20,370 nucleotides of DNA from RGDT01 sp964630925. Its GTDB lineage: Bacteria > Planctomycetota > Planctomycetia > Gemmatales > Gemmataceae. The stretch lies in assembly GCA_964630925.1 (NCBI GenBank), contig CAZVZK010000170.1, forward strand, positions 1-20,370, written 5' to 3'. Numbering within the stretch: the stretch's first letter is position 1; every line of letters begins with the position of its first letter. Below the pieces are notes generated by a model. It was given only the letters and a program-made list of their open reading frames with translations. It made no database searches and had not been told where the DNA came from. Positions 1-6,573 of the stretch are shown here, in pieces. The position numbers and the translations under genes were made by a program.

Positions 1-30
1 TTCCATCGTTAGGGGGTTGGCGCAAGTAGA
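1..30. repeat. Left terminal inverted repeat, probable integrase attachment half-site
   Basis: Bases 14-30 read gggttggcgcaagtaga. The exact reverse complement occupies 20341-20357. The 13 bases outside each copy also match imperfectly as inverted copies (7 of 13). Inverted arms that end at the element boundary, next to a serine integrase gene, are what the two phage-derived halves of an attP site look like after integration. Both window ends also begin or finish with TT, which could be the crossover dinucleotide. The inverted repeat is seen directly. The attachment-site role is inferred. Confidence 0.7.
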
Positions 31-105
31 AGTTTCCGGTATCATGGGGGCTGGCGGTTGGTGGTTGGGGGGTAGGATGGGGAAGGACAAGGGAGGGCAA
101 GACGA

Positions 106-1809
106 GTGAAACGGGAAGAACAGCTCTTGGGGGTCATGGTCTACGCCTACCTCCGCTGGAGTACGGACAAACAGACTGAGGGCGATTCGCTGAAGCGTCA
201 GCTTTCCGCGATCCAAGCCTATTGCGACCGGAACAGGCTGAAGCTCGACAAGGCGAACATCTACAAGGATGAGGGCGTCTCGGGGTTCTCTGGCTCGCAT
301 CGCTCCGACGACAGGTATCAGCTTGCGGCGTTCGTGGAGATGGTGGAGCGTGGCGACGTGAAGCCCGGCTCTTACCTCATCGTTGAGAACATGGACCGTC
401 TCACCCGCGAAGACCCCATCAACGGGGCGCTCTTCTTCTTCAAGCTCTTGGCGGCTGGCGTTGTCGTCATCACGGTCAGCCCGGAGATGAAGTACACCAA
501 AGATAACCCGATGATGGCTATGATGATGGGGTCTACGGAGTTGCTCCGGGGCAACGCGGAGAGTGACCGTCTGCGGGTCAAGATTACGAGCGTCTGGGCT
601 GGGAAGAAGGCGGCGGCTCGCGCGTCGGGAACGCCCACCGGGCGGAACTGCCCGAACTGGCTGGAGCTGGTGGGCGGGGCTTACAAGGTGATGCCCGAAC
701 GGGCGAAGATCGTTCAACGGATCTTCAGAGAGTGCATCGGCGGTTTGGGCATCGGGGGCATCACGAAGGGCTTGAACAGGGACACGGTTCCCGGCTTCAG
801 CCGGCGTAGCGACAAGCCCAGCGCGTGGACCGCGATTCAGGTTTCCCACATCCTCCGTCACAAGGCTACGTTCGGGCTGAAGATCCCCGGTTCCTTCGTC
901 GGGAAGAAGCGCGTGAAGGACGAAGAGCCTATCACCGGCTTCTTCCCCCCGGTCATCGAAGAGGCTACCTTCTGGGCGGCGCAAGCCGCCATGAAGGGCA
1001 GGAACAGGACGGGCGGCAAGGCTCACAGCGCGTCCGCGAACGTGTTCACGGGCTTGATCTTCGATGGCGAGGATGACAGCCGTTGGAGCATGATTACCCA
1101 AGGACACGGCATGCGGAGTAAGCTCCTCGTCAACCGGGATGCCGTCGAACGGAACGGCGAGCGGAAGACGATCCGTTACGAGCCGTTTGAGTCTGTCTTC
1201 TTCGATCAGATCAAGGCTATCAAGTCTTCGGACATGGTGGACACGACGAAGAGCAGCGAAGCGGAACAGGTTGACGAGTTGGCTCGGGAGATTCAGGAGA
1301 TTGACGAGGGGCTTACGGTCATCAGGGCGGGCTTGAGCAACGCGAAGAAGGTTAGCCCCACGCTGGTTGCTAGCGCCGCCTCGTTGGAGGAACAGAGGGA
1401 AGCCAAGGTTGAGCAGATGGAAGCCCTGAAGCGTGAGCTTGCCACGCCGGCTACCGTCGCGCTCGCCAACGCGAAGGACGGGATTGAGGGGCTGTTGAAG
1501 GACACGGGCAACGAGGAACTACGCCGCAAGCTCCGGGCGAGGATCGGTCAGCTTGTCGAGCGGATCACGGTTTGGCACGAACAGGAAGCGAAGGGCGGGC
1601 GGCTGGCGAAGCGAACCGTCTTCGTGCGCGTCAGGCTGAAGAACGGGTATGGCGTCCAGTACGCCATCACCTACGCCCCGGCAACACGCCACTACTTGGA
1701 GAAGGTTGAGGTTAGCCCGTGGATCGGGGATCGCCACATCCTGACCGGGACGCATGCCCACATCATCGGGAAGCCCGTCCCGCTGGCGAAGCTCAAGGGG
1801 GGCAAGTGA
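106..1809 (+). CDS. int: Large serine recombinase (phage integrase)
   Basis: Site-specific recombinase expected to join attP and attB through a serine-DNA intermediate. The N-terminal resolvase domain (about residues 12-160) has the Y-x-R-x-S signature with catalytic Ser19 and Arg17, and the VENMDRLTR motif near residue 97. A Recombinase domain follows at about 175-290. The region that normally holds a zinc ribbon (about 305-360) keeps the VFTGLIFDG lead-in but has no CxxC pairs, as in a known zinc-less subfamily. A charged coiled coil spans about 375-450. Length (567 aa) is normal for the family. I keep the GTG at 106 because GGGAGG sits 9 bases upstream. The ATG at 136 would give a more usual N-terminus, but its G-run is only 2 bases away. 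It is the first gene inside the left terminal repeat and is translationally coupled to the next gene. Confidence 0.95.
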   Translation: MKREEQLLGVMVYAYLRWSTDKQTEGDSLKRQLSAIQAYCDRNRLKLDKANIYKDEGVSGFSGSHRSDDRYQLAAFVEMVERGDVKPGSYLIVENMDRLTREDPINGALFFFKLLAAGVVVITVSPEMKYTKDNPMMAMMMGSTELLRGNAESDRLRVKITSVWAGKKAAARASGTPTGRNCPNWLELVGGAYKVMPERAKIVQRIFRECIGGLGIGGITKGLNRDTVPGFSRRSDKPSAWTAIQVSHILRHKATFGLKIPGSFVGKKRVKDEEPITGFFPPVIEEATFWAAQAAMKGRNRTGGKAHSASANVFTGLIFDGEDDSRWSMITQGHGMRSKLLVNRDAVERNGERKTIRYEPFESVFFDQIKAIKSSDMVDTTKSSEAEQVDELAREIQEIDEGLTVIRAGLSNAKKVSPTLVASAASLEEQREAKVEQMEALKRELATPATVALANAKDGIEGLLKDTGNEELRRKLRARIGQLVERITVWHEQEAKGGRLAKRTVFVRVRLKNGYGVQYAITYAPATRHYLEKVEVSPWIGDRHILTGTHAHIIGKPVPLAKLKGGK

Positions 1810-2189
1810 TGATCGGGCTTGTGGGCTGTTGTGGGGAGAAGCTGTTGCACGCCGCGCCCGCCGTCCAGCTCTACCGCTCGCCCCTCTTCCTCAAGGCTAG
1901 CGCCTACGCCAGCCGGCAGTATGACCGTTGGTTCATCCTGTCAGCGCTGTATGGGCTTGTCGAGCCTTCCGCCGTCATCGCCCCTTACGATGTCACCTTG
2001 CCCCGTTGTGATGAGCCTTGGGGCTTGAAGGTCTTCAGCCAGCTTGCCGCCCTGAAGCTGTCGGGCGAGACGTTCAGCGTCCATGCCGGCTCAAGGTATG
2101 TCGAGCCGTTGCGAGGGCTGTTGAGCCTCGTAGAGCCTCTGAAGGGGCTTGGGATCGGGCAACGGCTGGCTTGGTACGCGGGGAAGTAA
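1809..2189 (+). CDS. DUF6884-like protein coupled to the integrase
   Basis: A 126-residue protein. The conserved pattern is visible: an N-terminal GLVGCCGEK cysteine motif, then PA-x3-LY-x-SPLF-x2-A-x2-YA, D-x-WFILSALYGL and IAPYD-x-TL. This matches the DUF6884 family as I remember it, a group of small proteins of unknown biochemistry, possibly related in fold to YaaA. The start is fixed by the TGATG junction: the ATG shares one base with the integrase stop, and a GGGGGG tract lies just upstream. Coupled expression with the integrase suggests a linked role such as recombination directionality or DNA metabolism, but that is inference. A longer in-frame start at 1719 lies inside the integrase and is not needed. 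Confidence 0.85.
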   Translation: MIGLVGCCGEKLLHAAPAVQLYRSPLFLKASAYASRQYDRWFILSALYGLVEPSAVIAPYDVTLPRCDEPWGLKVFSQLAALKLSGETFSVHAGSRYVEPLRGLLSLVEPLKGLGIGQRLAWYAGK

Positions 2190-2221
2190 GAGCTTCGCTA
2201 GGATCGCTCCTGAGACGAGAA

Positions 2222-2257
2222 GAGGGCGAGGTAAGGGGTTAGCCCTACCTCGCCCTC
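2222..2257. terminator. Long hairpin between convergent genes
   Basis: A perfect 12-bp inverted repeat, GAGGGCGAGGTA / TACCTCGCCCTC, encloses an inner GGG/CCC stem. It lies between the + strand integrase operon (ending at 2189) and the minus-strand small operon (ending at 2284), so it can stop transcription from both sides. Neither side has a clear T-run, so the mechanism is uncertain. A similar GAGGGCG hairpin beside the same 13-mer is found at 19363-19401. Confidence 0.6.
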
Positions 2258-2283
2258 GTTGCTGTCCTGGCTGTCGTCCTGGC

Positions 2284-2466
2284 TCACGCCTTGGGTACTG
2301 CTACCTTCATCGTGCCCAGCTCACGCCCCGACGTGTCCCGCAGAGTGACGGTATCGCCCTCAAGGGTACAGAGGGAGAACGCCACTACCACGAAGGGATA
2401 GCCCTTGGCAACGCTAGCCCGCTGATACTCAGTGATGGCATGGGCGATCTTCTCTTCATTCGTCAT
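2284..2466 (-). CDS. Small protein of unknown function
   Basis: A 60-residue protein, not recognised. The N-terminal third looks helical (TNEEKIAHAITEYQRA). The rest is mostly beta-like, with alternating hydrophobic residues (FVVVAFSLCTLEG, TVTLRD). GGTGAG lies 3-8 bases before the ATG. The ATG overlaps the stop of the upstream 35-residue ORF as ATGA, so the two form one operon. It runs toward the integrase genes and is separated from them by a hairpin. Its position, opposing the integrase and with its own promoter, fits an early or lysogeny-control role, but nothing in the protein proves that. Confidence 0.65.
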   Translation of the reverse strand: MTNEEKIAHAITEYQRASVAKGYPFVVVAFSLCTLEGDTVTLRDTSGRELGTMKVAVPKA

Positions 2467-2570
2467 AGCTCACCGTCGCTTTCTTCTTCCTTGGCAACTT
2501 CTGAAATCAGAAGAGGCAACACGTTGATTAAGATATCGTCAATCTCCATTCCGTATTCAATCTCGTTCAT
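2463..2570 (-). CDS. Tiny acidic protein, 35 residues
   Basis: ATG at 2570-2568 with AAGGAAGG 6 bases upstream. The stop TGA overlaps the next start by 4 bases (ATGA), a sign of translational coupling. The product is strongly acidic, starting MNEIEYGMEIDD and ending EEESDGEL, with a hydrophobic middle (ILINVLPLLI). It could be a small antitoxin-like, inhibitor or leader peptide. I do not recognise it. A good promoter about 25 bases upstream supports real expression. Confidence 0.6.
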   Translation of the reverse strand: MNEIEYGMEIDDILINVLPLLISEVAKEEESDGEL

Positions 2571-2592
2571 GGTCAACCTTCCTTTCGCAAGG

Positions 2593-2621
2593 ACTATACC
2601 AAGCGTTTCCCGGCACTCCAA
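2593..2621 (-). promoter_or_regulatory. Sigma70-like promoter of the small minus-strand operon
   Basis: On the minus strand TTGGAG (2621-2616) and TATAGT (2598-2593) are separated by exactly 17 bases. Transcription would start near 2586, about 16 bases before the ATG of the 35-residue gene. The hairpin at 2625-2652 lies just upstream of the -35 box and could be an operator. Confidence 0.6.
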
Positions 2622-2624
2622 CAG

Positions 2625-2652
2625 CTTCCCGTTTTTCGGACGAAAAGGGAAG
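2625..2652. promoter_or_regulatory. Palindrome just upstream of the small-operon promoter
   Basis: CTTCCC ... GGGAAG encloses TTTTCG/CGAAAA, giving a near-continuous dyad of about 12 base pairs with one unpaired base. It abuts the -35 element of the minus-strand promoter. Either an operator for a dimeric regulator or an RNA hairpin is possible. The dyad is seen directly. The role is inferred. Confidence 0.35.
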
Positions 2653-2655
2653 ATC

Positions 2656-2676
2656 GGTTGCCATGCAATCTTTTTT
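2656..2676 (+). terminator. Candidate weak intrinsic terminator
   Basis: GGTTGC, a CAT loop and GCAATC form a 6-bp stem (one G-U pair), directly followed by six Ts at 2671-2676. On the + strand this has the shape of an intrinsic terminator, though the stem is short and no + strand gene lies immediately upstream. Confidence 0.35.
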
Positions 2677-2699
2677 CCAGCCGGCTATTGCGTTTCCGC

Positions 2700-3235
2700 G
2701 AAAACCGTTCTACAGTCTGAGTTGACATAGCCCAACTGGAACGGGCAAAGGGTCTGACCGATCCCCCTGAAAGGTGTGACGAGCTACACCGCCGAACGAA
2801 GGTCAAAGAACAAAACCCGCAAACTTGCAGCATGCCTTTTAGGTCACTTGTTGCAAGCTCCACATGCTGACTAATCCGGTGGGGGTGTCCGAAAGGGCTA
2901 GGGGCGTTGTGAGGAGTTAATAGGTGTCCAAGGACACAAGGAAGAGGAATCTTCCTTCGGTGAACAACGATAAAAAACCATACCGCTAGGGACGAACCGT
3001 CGATGGGAAGTCTTGAACACCTACTCTGGACGGAGTAGGTGCGCCCGGCTCAAGGAAGTGAGGGCTAGGGAGGGGATGGCTTGGGGGTTGAACCTTCAAG
3101 CTTTTAATGCAGGGCGAAGCCCTGCATACGACCGGAGCGCAGCGGAGGGAGTTAAGCGCAGAGGAAGTACAATAGCGCTAGCGCAAGGAAGGGCAGAAAT
3201 CGAAGCGTAAGCAGAACAACCAACAGGGGGCGACA
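2700..3235 (+). ncRNA. Candidate structured non-coding RNA or long structured leader
   Basis: About 535 bases without a convincing ORF but dense in perfect stems: CCGTTC/GAACGG (2705-2744) around AGTTG/CAACT; GGTGT/ACACC (about 2773-2790); CTTGCA/TGCAAG (2824-2857) with GCATG/CATGC crossing it as a possible pseudoknot; CGTTGT/ACAACG (2905-2969) enclosing GTGTC/GACAC and a GGAA-capped GGAAGA/TCTTCC hairpin; CCAT/ATGG around GACG/CGTC (2978-3006); CTTGA/TCAAG around a 9-bp CACCTACTC/GAGTAGGTG stem (3012-3054); and a 9-bp ATGCAGGGC/GCCCTGCAT hairpin with a GAA loop (3107-3127). The last stem ends about 110 bases before the ATG of the orphan gene. Strand is assigned from that gene and the GNRA-type loop. 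It resembles no RNA class I can name. Confidence 0.45.
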
Positions 3236-3508
3236 ATGAACGATAGCGCACTTAGGGCAATGAAGATGAAGCGTGTCGAGCAAGCGTTGCAAGATGCTAG
3301 CAAAGTCACACGATACACGGTGATAGTGTCGTATGTCAACAAAGCGCCTCATATGCGATTCGTGAAGAGGAAAAGAGTGGTGGCGCACTATTACGCCACG
3401 ACAGGCAACCTCTTCATCGGGCATCAGCCAAGTAGGTTCAACAAGGCAGAAGATCGCTTCTCGTCCGTCCTTGACGTTGAGCGCTACCTCAACTCAAGAG
3501 ATGTTTGA
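3236..3508 (+). CDS. Orphan basic protein downstream of the structured region
   Basis: A 90-residue basic protein of unknown function. It begins with a lysine/arginine-rich helix (about residues 5-22), followed by an alternating pattern suggesting beta strands (RYTVIVSYV, HMRFVKRKRVVAHYYATTGNLFIG), and ends with a helix (VLDVERYLNSRDV). GGGGG lies about 5 bases before the ATG. It is the only + strand gene between the integrase operon and the homing nuclease. Its last eight codons and the sequence after the stop form repeat copy 1 (3483-3519), duplicated at 3624-3660. The long structured region before it suggests post-transcriptional control or RNA binding, as inference only. Confidence 0.6.
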   Translation: MNDSALRAMKMKRVEQALQDASKVTRYTVIVSYVNKAPHMRFVKRKRVVAHYYATTGNLFIGHQPSRFNKAEDRFSSVLDVERYLNSRDV

Positions 3509-3519
3509 AAGGTAGCTCG
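3483..3519. repeat. 37-bp hairpin direct repeat, copy 1
   Basis: Matches 34 of 37 positions with 3624-3660. It starts GCTACCTCAACTCAAGAGAT and ends AAAGGTAGCTCG, so GCTACCT pairs with AGGTAGC within the copy. The copy contains the final codons and stop of the orphan gene. Confidence 0.85.
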
Positions 3520-3623
3520 GCTCTCAAGAAACCATTAACAGGAGTGGGGTTTTCCTTGGGGAGTAGACGAGGGAAGCCCCCCATTCTTTGCGTTGACAGA
3601 TTAGCCCGGCTTAGACCGGGCAA
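3520..3623. other. Intergenic spacer between the two repeats
   Basis: No ORF. GTGGGGTTTTCC near 3545 can pair imperfectly with GGGAAGCCCCCCA near 3571. GCCCGG/CCGGGC (3604-3609/3616-3621) is a 6-bp GC stem directly before repeat copy 2. A TTGACA at 3593-3598 has no -10 partner. Confidence 0.4.
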
Positions 3624-3660
3624 GCTACCTCAACTCAAGAGATGCATCAAAGGTAGCTCG
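3624..3660. repeat. 37-bp hairpin direct repeat, copy 2
   Basis: Second copy, 141 bp from the first. Here the closing stem is a perfect 8 bp (AGCTACCT/AGGTAGCT). The three differences all fall in the loop region (catc in place of tttg). It is not part of a gene, so the pair looks like a partial duplication of the orphan gene's 3' end or a mobile hairpin. Confidence 0.85.
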
Positions 3661-3670
3661 TAGGAGCGCC

Positions 3671-3716
3671 ATAACGTGGCACTTGGCATCCGCCCTAGTG
3701 TCAAGTGCCACGTTAT
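3671..3716. terminator. Perfect 15-bp inverted repeat at the end of the fibre gene
   Basis: ATAACGTGGCACTTG (3671-3685) and its exact complement (3702-3716) flank a 16-base loop whose edges can add up to four further pairs. The second arm shares one base with the fibre stop codon. It lies where the long minus-strand late transcript must end against the + strand orphan gene. There is no T-run, so termination may need a factor, or the stem may protect the mRNA 3' end. Confidence 0.55.
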
Positions 3717-5701
3717 CACCCTATCTGTGTGACGTGGGCGCAAGTCAAAGAGATAGTGTTGTTGGCGTTGGCGTTAGTCCATGTTGCCGTGATGTCAAGC
3801 GCCGGGTTGCTGCTAGTGGTCGGGCTGCAAGTGCTGACCGTGTCAGGGAACGTGATCGTAGCGACGTGACCACTACCACAAGCCCCGGCTGTACCCGGCG
3901 CGCCCGTCGTCCTGATCGTCAGCGTAAAGCTGGCTTCCCAAGGCATGTTCGTTCCCGACGTTCCGCCGAAAGCACAAAGCAACATGCCGATTACAACCGT
4001 GCCCATCTTGAACTTGATCGTTACTTGCTGTCCCGTGCCGTTCGTGGATACGATCCCGCCGCAGACGCAACGGATGGTTGTAGCCGCCGCAAGGTTCGCG
4101 CTGGTGAAGGTGTAGGCTGAAGACAGCAAGGTTGTTTCCGTAACCGTGTTGGCAACCGTCGTCGTTGCCAGCTCAGACACCAGAACGCGGAAAGCGCCGT
4201 AGGGGATCAACGAGCCGCTAAACGTGCCGGTGGTGATCTTGCTTGCGTCCAGAGCTGGCACGTCAGCCGCCACCAGAGCGCGGAAGTCAGGGGTAGCCGC
4301 CGAACCACTCGTAGGACCGGCGAGGACAAGGTTAGCGCTCTGGCTGTTGGCTGATAGCCCCAGCGTTCCGCCGCTACCCGTTACGGGAGTGTTGCTAACC
4401 GACATGAAGTTAGGCGAGGTAAGCCCGACGCTGGAGAGTGTCCCTAGCCCCGTGGTCGCTATCGTGATGCCCCCGGCACTGTTCGTAATGACGATGCCCG
4501 TTGATGCCGTCAGGTTGTTCAGGCTGAACCCCGAACCGTTGCCGATGAGCAACTTGCCGTTCCCAGCCGCCGAACCGTCCAGCCCTGTTCCGCCCCGCGC
4601 CGTGGCAAGCTGTCCCGTGGCGATCTTGCCGGCGTCTAGAGCTGGCACGTCGTCGGACACAAGCGCCCTGAAGGCTGGAGCTACAGCCCCGCCGCTCGTA
4701 GGACCGGCGAGGACATAGTTAGCGCTCTGTGTTGCCGCCGATAGGGTGAAGCTGCCGGACGGCGCTACCACGGGCGAGCCTGTAACGGTCAGCCAGTTAG
4801 GCGAGGACACAAGACCTACAGACGAGATGCCCCCGCTGGTGGCGGTTCCCGTCGTGGCGGCAATGGTGATCGTTCCCGCCCCGTTCGTGATCGTGACGTT
4901 AGCCCCGGCTGTAAGGTGGGCGAGGTTGAAGCCAGAGCCGTTGCCGATGAGAAGCTGACCGTTGGTTGCCCCCGACGTGTCTAGCCCCGTCCCTCCCCTC
5001 GCGTTGGCTAGCTGTCCCGTGGTCAGCTTGGAGGTATCAAGGTTCGGCACGTCGGCGGCAACCAAGGACCGGAGCGCTACAGCCCCGCCCGTGGTCGCTA
5101 GACACTGGTAGGCGGGCTGTCCGGTGGAAGCCGTCAACGAGAGAACCCCGGAGCTGGTAACGGGAGAGCCGCCCACCGTCAGCCAGGACGGCGCGGTCAA
5201 GCCGACGCTCGTAACCCCGCTGGTGGCACCCCCAGACGAGGAAGGTAGGGACGTGAGGTAATAGCCGCCCGATCCATCGCCCATCAGGATTTGACCGGCT
5301 GTCGGATGGGTTGAAAGCCCCGTCCCTCCATCCTCAACGGACACCGGGACGGGAAGCGTGTAGGCGTAGGTTCGGTAGACGGGAACACCGTCCACAACCT
5401 CGCAACGAAGAGCCGGGTAGAAGTCATCCTCTTCGAGACTCCCGCCGTTCACTTCTTCAAGGACGGCTGATCCGGTCATAGCCTGCCAAGTGCCGCTCTC
5501 GTCAACGAGGTAGACGGTAGCCTCGTAGGTGCCACCCCCAAGGGAAGCCCCGCACTTGACGAGCTTCACTTCGCAACCGGGATCACCGGCGGAAGAGTAA
5601 AGGTGTTCCCGAATGGTGGCGGCAAAGGGGGCATCGCCCGCCGCGCGTAACAGCTCCCGAACCTTAGCCGCCGTGGTCGGAGTTAGTGCAACATGCTTCA
5701 T
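3716..5701 (-). CDS. Tail fibre / receptor-binding protein with tandem repeats
   Basis: A 661-residue protein, last in the late operon. Residues 1-120 form a non-repetitive, probably virion-attaching domain. From residue 125 the GGTGL motif appears and a module of about 130 residues repeats 2.5 times (SVGL at 164, 293 and 423). Each module contains SPV, LAGPTSG-like, LVAADVPALD, TGQLA.ARGGTGLD, G.LLIGNGSGF and TITNGAG motifs, as in trimeric beta-helical phage fibres. Residues about 500-661 form a non-repetitive beta-rich head with several cysteines, the likely receptor-binding tip. There is no Shine-Dalgarno sequence; TAGATA lies 4 bases before the ATG. The position after the tape measure and tail-tip genes and the architecture support the call. 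The receptor is unknown. Confidence 0.85.
   Translation of the reverse strand: MKHVALTPTTAAKVRELLRAAGDAPFAATIREHLYSSAGDPGCEVKLVKCGASLGGGTYEATVYLVDESGTWQAMTGSAVLEEVNGGSLEEDDFYPALRCEVVDGVPVYRTYAYTLPVPVSVEDGGTGLSTHPTAGQILMGDGSGGYYLTSLPSSSGGATSGVTSVGLTAPSWLTVGGSPVTSSGVLSLTASTGQPAYQCLATTGGAVALRSLVAADVPNLDTSKLTTGQLANARGGTGLDTSGATNGQLLIGNGSGFNLAHLTAGANVTITNGAGTITIAATTGTATSGGISSVGLVSSPNWLTVTGSPVVAPSGSFTLSAATQSANYVLAGPTSGGAVAPAFRALVSDDVPALDAGKIATGQLATARGGTGLDGSAAGNGKLLIGNGSGFSLNNLTASTGIVITNSAGGITIATTGLGTLSSVGLTSPNFMSVSNTPVTGSGGTLGLSANSQSANLVLAGPTSGSAATPDFRALVAADVPALDASKITTGTFSGSLIPYGAFRVLVSELATTTVANTVTETTLLSSAYTFTSANLAAATTIRCVCGGIVSTNGTGQQVTIKFKMGTVVIGMLLCAFGGTSGTNMPWEASFTLTIRTTGAPGTAGACGSGHVATITFPDTVSTCSPTTSSNPALDITATWTNANANNTISLTCAHVTQIG
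4220..5212 (-). repeat. Tandem coding repeat in the fibre gene
   Basis: Two full modules of about 390 bp (5212-4826 and 4825-4436) and one partial module (4435-4220) encode the repeated shaft unit. The first residues of each unit (SVGL), the LDxSK/G motif and the TGQLAxARGGTGLD segment align between units. Such in-frame repeats can gain or lose units by recombination and set shaft length. Confidence 0.8.
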
Positions 5702-5705
5702 GCCC

Positions 5706-5711
5706 TATCTA
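5706..5711 (-). promoter_or_regulatory. TANATW start motif before the fibre gene
   Basis: Minus-strand TAGATA followed by GGGC and the ATG. One of nine such motifs placed 4-5 bases before starts that lack a Shine-Dalgarno sequence. Confidence 0.5.
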
Positions 5712-5715
5712 GGGG

Positions 5716-6564
5716 TCATGGGATCGGTATTCCCGCAAAGGCTACCTCGCGCACCATGTTGAACTCTAGAAAGACAGCGTCTTCAGCGGGATCAAGCTTG
5801 TTGCCCTCCCCGTCTAGCCGGCTGGGCGAAGGTAAGGGGTTCCCGAAGTTGTCGCGTATCAGGATGGGCGTAACGCCATCCTCGTCTAGTTCGTGGAAGC
5901 CCTGATCTAGAACCCGTGTCGGACGCCATCCGTCCCATTTCACGGCTAGCGTCCATTGGTACTCCCAAAACAGGTAGCCGTTCTCTTGCTTGAGCTTCAC
6001 GCTTATGCCCCGGATCTTCACTTGCCCCGGCGTGAAGCCGTACCAAGTATCGGAGTTGCAGCAATCTTGAAGCGTGGCAATGGTGGCGTAAGAGAGAGCC
6101 GCCTTGTTGACCGTGATCGTCAGCGTGGGGATTGAGTGTTCAATCTCTAGGGGCGGGTCAAACGGGATGCCCGCGCTGTTGTCGATGGCTTCCCCGTCTA
6201 GGTCTTCCCGTACAGCCTTGGTTGCCCGTTCAAAGCCCAGCTCGATAATCGCCGGGCGAAGTAACGGGTTCTCGTTCGTGCTAGCCGGGTCAAAGTCAAA
6301 GACGCTGTTGTAAGACACGTCAAGGAAGTAGACGAGCGGGTCGGAACTGTCCTGAGACACCTTGCGAGACTCAACTAGGGCATAGCCGTTCGTGGGGTGA
6401 GCCGCCAACCTCGCCGGGACAGAGCCAGAGGCGAGGATAGCCGTTGTGTGGTCGGTATTGTCAGAGACGTACACCTTGAACCGGCGAGCGTATTTGTACT
6501 GAGCCTTCCAGCTCTGTTCTCCGCTTCTGCTGTCCCACACTTCCGTAACCGCCAAGATAGCCAT
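5716..6564 (-). CDS. Putative distal tail / tail-tip protein
   Basis: A 282-residue protein encoded between the tape measure and the fibre, where distal tail or baseplate hub proteins are usually found. It is rich in beta-type segments (RFKVYVSDN, PLVYFLDVSYNSVF, TLTITVNKAAL, FWEYQWTLAVKW) with no transmembrane segment or signal peptide. I do not recognise a named family, so the role comes from position. GGAGG lies 4 bases before the ATG. It is separated by 9 bases from the tape-measure stop and by 14 bases from the fibre start, consistent with one transcript. Confidence 0.65.
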   Translation of the reverse strand: MAILAVTEVWDSRSGEQSWKAQYKYARRFKVYVSDNTDHTTAILASGSVPARLAAHPTNGYALVESRKVSQDSSDPLVYFLDVSYNSVFDFDPASTNENPLLRPAIIELGFERATKAVREDLDGEAIDNSAGIPFDPPLEIEHSIPTLTITVNKAALSYATIATLQDCCNSDTWYGFTPGQVKIRGISVKLKQENGYLFWEYQWTLAVKWDGWRPTRVLDQGFHELDEDGVTPILIRDNFGNPLPSPSRLDGEGNKLDPAEDAVFLEFNMVREVAFAGIPIP

Positions 6565-6573
6565 AGCCCTCCG

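Noticed and set aside
2594..2863. Minus-strand open frame of 89 codons
   Set aside because: Ser/Arg-rich composition without domain-like pattern. It covers the promoter of the small operon and part of the structured region, and lacks a ribosome site.
3013..3210. Plus-strand open frame of 65 codons from a TTG
   Set aside because: Runs through several perfect hairpins, has a non-ATG start, no ribosome site and no protein-like pattern.
2700..3235. IscB-type omega RNA (HEARO), group I or group II intron
   Set aside because: No IscB, TnpB or intron-encoded protein follows, and I could not find a group II domain V or a group I P7 core. Left as an unclassified structured region.
3593..3598. TTGACA as a promoter -35 (also at 2722-2727)
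   Set aside because: Neither has a recognisable -10 box at 16-18 bases. Both are followed by TAGCCC within three bases, so a shared motif is possible but unproven.
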